Part shown: piece after piece, positions 3,378-6,337 of the stretch | Numbering within the stretch: the first letter of the stretch is position 1 | Layout: every line of letters starts with the position of its first letter | Source: Spirochaetota bacterium | GTDB lineage: Bacteria; Spirochaetota; Spirochaetia; DSM-27196; PWMO01 | DNA length: 6,337 nt | Direction: 5' to 3' | Assembly (NCBI GenBank): GCA_009908925.1 | Contig: JAAAOH010000039.1 | Coordinates: 1-6,337 of the forward strand | Translations under genes and position numbers: made by a program | Notes under the pieces: generated by a model | Told to the model about the DNA's origin: nothing | What the model saw: the letters and a program-made list of their open reading frames with translations, nothing else | Database searches by the model: none

Positions 3378-6337
3378 CTACGGAATGTCCGGCAGAATAC
3401 GCGCGTATTCCAGATCGTCCGCGAGATAACTGACCACGGTGTTCCCCGCCGTATCGAATCCGACGCTTACACGCGTGAACTGGATAATGCCGCCTTGCGG
3501 CGTGTCGTTCGCAGGTACCGTGTGGAACTCCCAGTCGCCGGTAACGCCGGTCGCGTCGAAGCCTTCGGTAATCTGTGTTGCAGCATCACCGAGGAACCAG
3601 GCCACCTTCACCGAGTCCCGCGTGCCGGTCTGTGAGTTGTTGTAGTAACCGATGTATGGTGTGCCGTTTCGCACCGCGATATCGGTCCAGATGCCGACCG
3701 ACAGGTTTGCGTCCACCGTTACCTCATCGATATCTGTGGATGTCGTCTGATCGAAGGCAGGCAGGCGGATATACGCCAGGTCCGCACCGGATGAGTCGTG
3801 GGCGGCAATATGAATCGGATCGTCGGTTGCCGGATCACCGTCGGTCTCGAGCGCCATCGACACATAACTGCCGACGAAGCTGCTGCTTATGGCGGCAGGT
3901 GTCGAGAAGTTCACTGCCTGCTGCGGGTCCGCGCCGTCGATCGGCTCAGGGATAGTGCCGCCGGCTGTGGTGGCAGAGTAGACCAGCTCGAGCCGGCTCT
4001 GCGACTGATCGTAGTAGACGATGACCACGACTCCGCCGTCGGTGACTCCCATATCAAAGTACTGGCTTGCCGAGGCCGTAACCCCATGTCGTGTCGTGTC
4101 GCCCGCCGTGACGCCGTCTAGCTCGTTCATGTTCGCACCACCGGTGTCATTGAAATCCGTGTCTGCACCTCCACTTGGATCCTGTCCGACCTGAAGGTTG
4201 CGGAAGATGATCTGCCCGGTGTTCGAATCGAAGAAGCTCATGTAGAGCGTGGCCGAGTCGCCGGCTGCGGTGCTGTCACCGCGCGCGACCAACCGCGGGT
4301 TCTTGTAGCGTCCGACCAGAAGGCTCGGGTCATAGTCTAGCTCGTCAAGTACGACGGCATCGTTATTGTTGAACTCCGCCCGGTTGCCCGAGTATCCAGC
4401 CCAGTACACCTGCGTAGCGCCACCGAAGTCCTGGTATCCCGTGCCAAAGTTGCCGGTGTAGTCGGTGGCGTACTCGCCGTAGATGTAGTACTGCTGCATC
4501 GAATTGAATGTTGACGAGCTCAACTGATGGTAAATGCCGCTGTCGTCACGGGCAAGTGCGTAGTACTGGAAGCCCAGGCCGCGGATAAGTCCGATTTCGT
4601 TCGTTGTGGCTGTTCCGCCAATGCCGCTTTCGCCCGTTACGCGGCCGCGTGTGAACTGGAGATCGTTTGCGGCGCTGTCGTTGATATAGCCGAAAACGGG
4701 CAAATCACCGTCCATGATCATTTCGTGCCAGTACGCGTTCTGGAAGCCCGTATCGAATACGTCGAAGACGCGCACGTAGCGGTCGTCGTTTAGGGTTGGG
4801 TTCTCCTGCGCGGTGCTCGGCTCCTCGTGATACGCGAGGTTGCCATTTACGTTGTTGGGTGCCGGAAGCGGCGTCGTCGCACTACCGCCGACTAACGCAA
4901 CGTACCCGGAGCCGGTGGCGTTCTTTCTGACCGTTACCGAGCGGTTGTCAGCCGCAACGGACTCGATCGTGAGAGATTGTCCCTGCAACGTTGTGCCGAC
5001 GAGGCCATCGGGATCGGGCCCGACGCGAACCCCGTCTGCCATCGGGTCGAGGTTGAAGCCGGTGATGGTAATTGTGTCCGCGGCATCATCACTGTACTGA
5101 ATCGAGTACGAGCCGGTGGCGCTCCGGATGTTGCGATCACGGACCCCCGTAAGGTCGGTGGATAGCCCCTTAACATACGGCACCACATCCACCGTATACG
5201 CCGGCACGTTGTTTGCAGTCACATCGCCCGGCACTGCGTTCTCGATCTCGCTCGATGCGTTGGTGTTGGTGCCGGCGGAGAGGCTGCGCTTGTCCACGGC
5301 CAGGGCGCGGATGACGGTGTCTATGGCGGCAACGCCGCTCACGCGGGAGCTGTCCCAGTCGAGCTGCCAGCTGACTTCGTGACCGCTCTGGTCGAGCGTG
5401 CTTTCGGTAACGGTGAACTTCCAGCCCTCACCGGCCCACTGGTCTGTGCCGGTCCAGGTGCCGCCGGAGAATGTTGCCATGCGGCTGTAGGTGGTCGCGA
5501 GGGTCTCGGTTGCACCGTCTTCGTCGGTGTCGAACTCGGCACTGGTGGCGCCGGCGCCGGTAAAACCAAACCCGTCAATGGCCATCCAGAGGCTCGTCAG
5601 ACGCTGGTCATCGTAGGCGGTGCCGCGGATGCTGATCTGACCGGAGACGTCGGGGTCTGTGCCGTTTACCACGCCGGTTATCTCGATGTGGCCGTTCTCG
5701 CGGCTGTTCTCGTAGAGGCTGTTGTCGCTCTCGTCGTTCCAGAAAAAGGGGCTCACCACCACCTTCGGCTGCACCTCGTCGACGATGTCGACCAGGATCG
5801 GTGCGGTAAGTTCGGCGCTCAGGCTGTCCGTGCCCGGAGTGGATTCCTCGGTGCTGTCCCAGATGGTGAACACCAGGTTCTTCGGCGTCCCCGAGGTGTC
5901 GGCGCCCAGGTCGGCCTCGGTGAGCTCCACGGTCTGCACGGCGGAAAGCTCGTCGGCGCGAAGAGGCTGCAGGGTACGGAGGGTGCTCCCGTCGACTGAC
6001 AGGTCGTACTGCAGTGCGCCGTTTCCGCCCACCACGTCGATGTCCGCTGCGGTGAGGGTCTTGGCGACGAAGGCATCGGAGGCCACGGTGGCGGTCTGTT
6101 GCTCGTTACCCTCGGGGTCGAGGGCGCTGAAAGCCGGTTCCTTCTCGTCCGCATCGACCGTTCCGCTGCCGTCGAGGTCGGTGCCGAGCGTGATACCCGC
6201 AAGAAGCGGACGGTTGTTGGCAATGCTCGTTGTGACCGAGTCCGTTACGAAGTTTCCCGCCTCGTCGAAGCTGACCCAGTGGACCTCTATGGGCCCGTCG
6301 GGAATGTTCTTGGAGTCGATGGAGGCGGTCCATTGAT
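3378..6337 (-). CDS. Giant surface/secreted Ig-TIG-beta-propeller protein, 5' end beyond the window
   Basis: The frame runs from the right edge (first full codon 6333-6335) to TAG at 3378-3380 with no stop: 985 visible residues, N-terminus missing. A GTG at 6084-6086 is only an internal valine; 83 further codons upstream continue in frame and encode recognisable domain sequence. From N to C: the end of an Ig-like module (IPDGPIEVHWVSFDEAGN, a 'dG...v...DeaGN' signature); a linker with an EF-hand-type loop; two further beta-rich modules; a TIG/IPT-like domain (DTITITGFNL, later SGYVALVGG); and roughly seven propeller-type repeats to the C-terminus. There is no cysteine. Counting from V6084-6086, the 902 residues contain about 90 Asp but only about 9 Lys. 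The likely role is extracellular adhesion or ligand/polysaccharide binding; this is inferred from architecture, with no catalytic motif seen. The C-terminus (YARILPDIP) has no LPXTG, PEP-CTERM or membrane anchor, so attachment, if any, must be N-terminal or through a secretion system. Similar proteins are familiar from spirochaetes, but I cannot name a characterised homologue. Confidence 0.9.
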   Translation of the reverse strand, partial: QWTASIDSKNIPDGPIEVHWVSFDEAGNFVTDSVTTSIANNRPLLAGITLGTDLDGSGTVDADEKEPAFSALDPEGNEQQTATVASDAFVAKTLTAADIDVVGGNGALQYDLSVDGSTLRTLQPLRADELSAVQTVELTEADLGADTSGTPKNLVFTIWDSTEESTPGTDSLSAELTAPILVDIVDEVQPKVVVSPFFWNDESDNSLYENSRENGHIEITGVVNGTDPDVSGQISIRGTAYDDQRLTSLWMAIDGFGFTGAGATSAEFDTDEDGATETLATTYSRMATFSGGTWTGTDQWAGEGWKFTVTESTLDQSGHEVSWQLDWDSSRVSGVAAIDTVIRALAVDKRSLSAGTNTNASSEIENAVPGDVTANNVPAYTVDVVPYVKGLSTDLTGVRDRNIRSATGSYSIQYSDDAADTITITGFNLDPMADGVRVGPDPDGLVGTTLQGQSLTIESVAADNRSVTVRKNATGSGYVALVGGSATTPLPAPNNVNGNLAYHEEPSTAQENPTLNDDRYVRVFDVFDTGFQNAYWHEMIMDGDLPVFGYINDSAANDLQFTRGRVTGESGIGGTATTNEIGLIRGLGFQYYALARDDSGIYHQLSSSTFNSMQQYYIYGEYATDYTGNFGTGYQDFGGATQVYWAGYSGNRAEFNNNDAVVLDELDYDPSLLVGRYKNPRLVARGDSTAAGDSATLYMSFFDSNTGQIIFRNLQVGQDPSGGADTDFNDTGGANMNELDGVTAGDTTRHGVTASASQYFDMGVTDGGVVVIVYYDQSQSRLELVYSATTAGGTIPEPIDGADPQQAVNFSTPAAISSSFVGSYVSMALETDGDPATDDPIHIAAHDSSGADLAYIRLPAFDQTTSTDIDEVTVDANLSVGIWTDIAVRNGTPYIGYYNNSQTGTRDSVKVAWFLGDAATQITEGFDATGVTGDWEFHTVPANDTPQGGIIQFTRVSVGFDTAGNTVVSYLADDLEYARILPDIP
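3393..4745 (-). repeat. About seven degenerate protein repeats, probable beta-propeller
   Basis: Repeated units occur on average roughly every 65-75 residues, each with a hydrophobic strand, a turn (often DG/NG), a YY(D/N)xS-like turn and a second strand. Best copies: LPVFGYINDSAANDLQFTR (within 4641-4745), YYALARDDSGIYHQLSS (within 4518-4598), ATLYMSFFDSNTGQIIFRN (4185-4319), VVVIVYYDQSQSRLELVYS (3969-4076), PIHIAAHDSSGADLAYIRL (3759-3875), TPYIGYYNNSQTGTRDSVKV (3588-3698) and NTVVSYLADDLEYARI (3393-3479). The G-to-B gap (4319-4518) may hide one more. About 450 residues with such spacing fits a seven-bladed beta-propeller. The repeats are visible only in protein; the DNA is too diverged to recombine easily. 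Confidence 0.65.
4851..5189 (-). other. TIG/IPT-like domain
   Basis: The region begins VDVVPYVKGLSTDL and contains TITITGFNL ('itGtnL' signature), a V.VG..P insertion, SLTIESVAADNRSVTVRKN and SGYVALVGG. These are the usual order of elements in IPT/TIG domains, a family of Ig-like extracellular folds found in bacterial surface proteins and enzymes. It sits directly before the propeller-like repeats. Confidence 0.6.
5172..5771 (-). other. Large beta-rich module preceding the TIG domain
   Basis: About 200 residues between VDEVQP and VDVVPYV. They include GHIEITGVV, SGQISIRGTAYDD (an Ig-like strand pattern with a 'G.A.Dd' turn), SLWMAIDGFGFTG and a Trp-rich part (GGTWTGTDQWAGEGWKFTV). The closing ALAVDKRS resembles the last strand of an Ig-like fold ('a.D..g'). 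No specific family is recognised. Confidence 0.45.
5505..5531 (-). other. DxDxDG acidic loop, possible second calcium site
   Basis: The residues DTDEDGATE fit the DxDxDG calcium-loop core with Glu at position 9. Position 12 is Ala, where EF-hands have Glu, so it is not a full EF-hand. It sits in a loop of the third beta module, between an ATSAEF stretch and TLATTYSRM. Confidence 0.4.
6144..6179 (-). other. EF-hand-type calcium-binding loop
   Basis: The 12 residues DLDGSGTVDADE match the EF-hand loop at all ligand positions: Asp at 1 and 3, Ser at 5, Gly at 6, Thr at 7, hydrophobic Val at 8, Asp at 9 and bidentate Glu at 12. The flanking segments (ITLGT before, KEPAFSAL after) do not look like long EF helices, so this is better called an isolated dockerin- or linker-type calcium loop between beta modules. 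Confidence 0.65.
6213..6337 (-). other. C-terminal half of an Ig-like module
   Basis: The visible residues include SIDSKNIPDGPIEVHWVSFD followed by EAGN and strands ending TTSIANN. The order 'IPDG-x-(I/V)xVxWxxxDEAGN' is characteristic of the last strands of bacterial Ig-like repeats in large surface proteins. The first half of the module lies outside the window, and further copies upstream are likely. Confidence 0.6.

Noticed and set aside
3393..4745. Sialidase/BNR (Asp-box) or WD40 assignment for the repeats
   Set aside because: No SxDxGxTW Asp-box and no GH...WD pairs are present. Only a generic propeller-like repeat can be supported.
5379..5999. Open frame of 206 codons on the plus strand
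   Set aside because: It is entirely opposite the large surface protein, whose reading frame shows clear domain motifs. Composition is Gly/Val/Ala-rich without a recognisable fold.
6084..6086. GTG as the start of the large minus-strand gene
   Set aside because: The frame stays open for 83 codons upstream to the window edge and encodes an Ig-like module and an EF-hand loop.
5722..6336. Open frame of 204 codons on the plus strand reaching the right edge
   Set aside because: Ser/Arg/Val-rich antisense frame over the Ig-like part of the large protein; no start signal or domain.

Overview
The window is high-GC bacterial DNA, tightly packed, and everything it encodes looks destined for the cell envelope. 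The style of the proteins points to a free-living, possibly salt-adapted spirochaete: a Sec-exported barrel-like protein ending in tyrosine, a very large Asp-rich Ig/TIG/propeller surface protein, and a membrane-anchored solute-binding-like protein. This assignment rests on protein style and recall of similar spirochaete proteins. No rRNA or other diagnostic marker is present, so it is tentative.

Layout. Three genes run left to right. First is the 3' part of an unrecognised protein with a strongly acidic stretch (1-813, open at the left edge). Six bases later comes a probable outer-membrane beta-barrel protein with a signal peptide (820-2055). Its Shine-Dalgarno sequence overlaps the upstream stop codon. 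After a 63-bp gap comes a protein with one N-terminal membrane anchor and a divergent solute-binding-like periplasmic domain (2119-3357). The gap holds a perfect 10-bp inverted repeat with a second, smaller palindrome nested in it, and the right arm runs into the Shine-Dalgarno of the third gene. Convergent to this set, with only 20 bp between stop codons, is a very large gene on the minus strand (3378 to beyond 6337). It has no stop codon up to the right edge, so its N-terminus lies outside the window. The visible 985 residues hold Ig-like modules, an EF-hand-type calcium loop, a TIG/IPT-like domain and about seven degenerate repeats that read as a beta-propeller.

How they may fit together. 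The three plus-strand genes look like a translationally linked envelope unit: an unknown, probably exported protein, an outer-membrane protein and a periplasm-facing tethered binding-like domain. No ABC permease or ATPase is in view, so transport cannot be claimed. The minus-strand gene is a separate unit, probably a secreted or surface adhesin or ligand-binding protein. None of the four visible proteins contains a cysteine. No mobile elements, tRNA or rRNA genes, CRISPR arrays or clear rho-independent terminators were seen. No gene-free stretch exceeds 63 bp.
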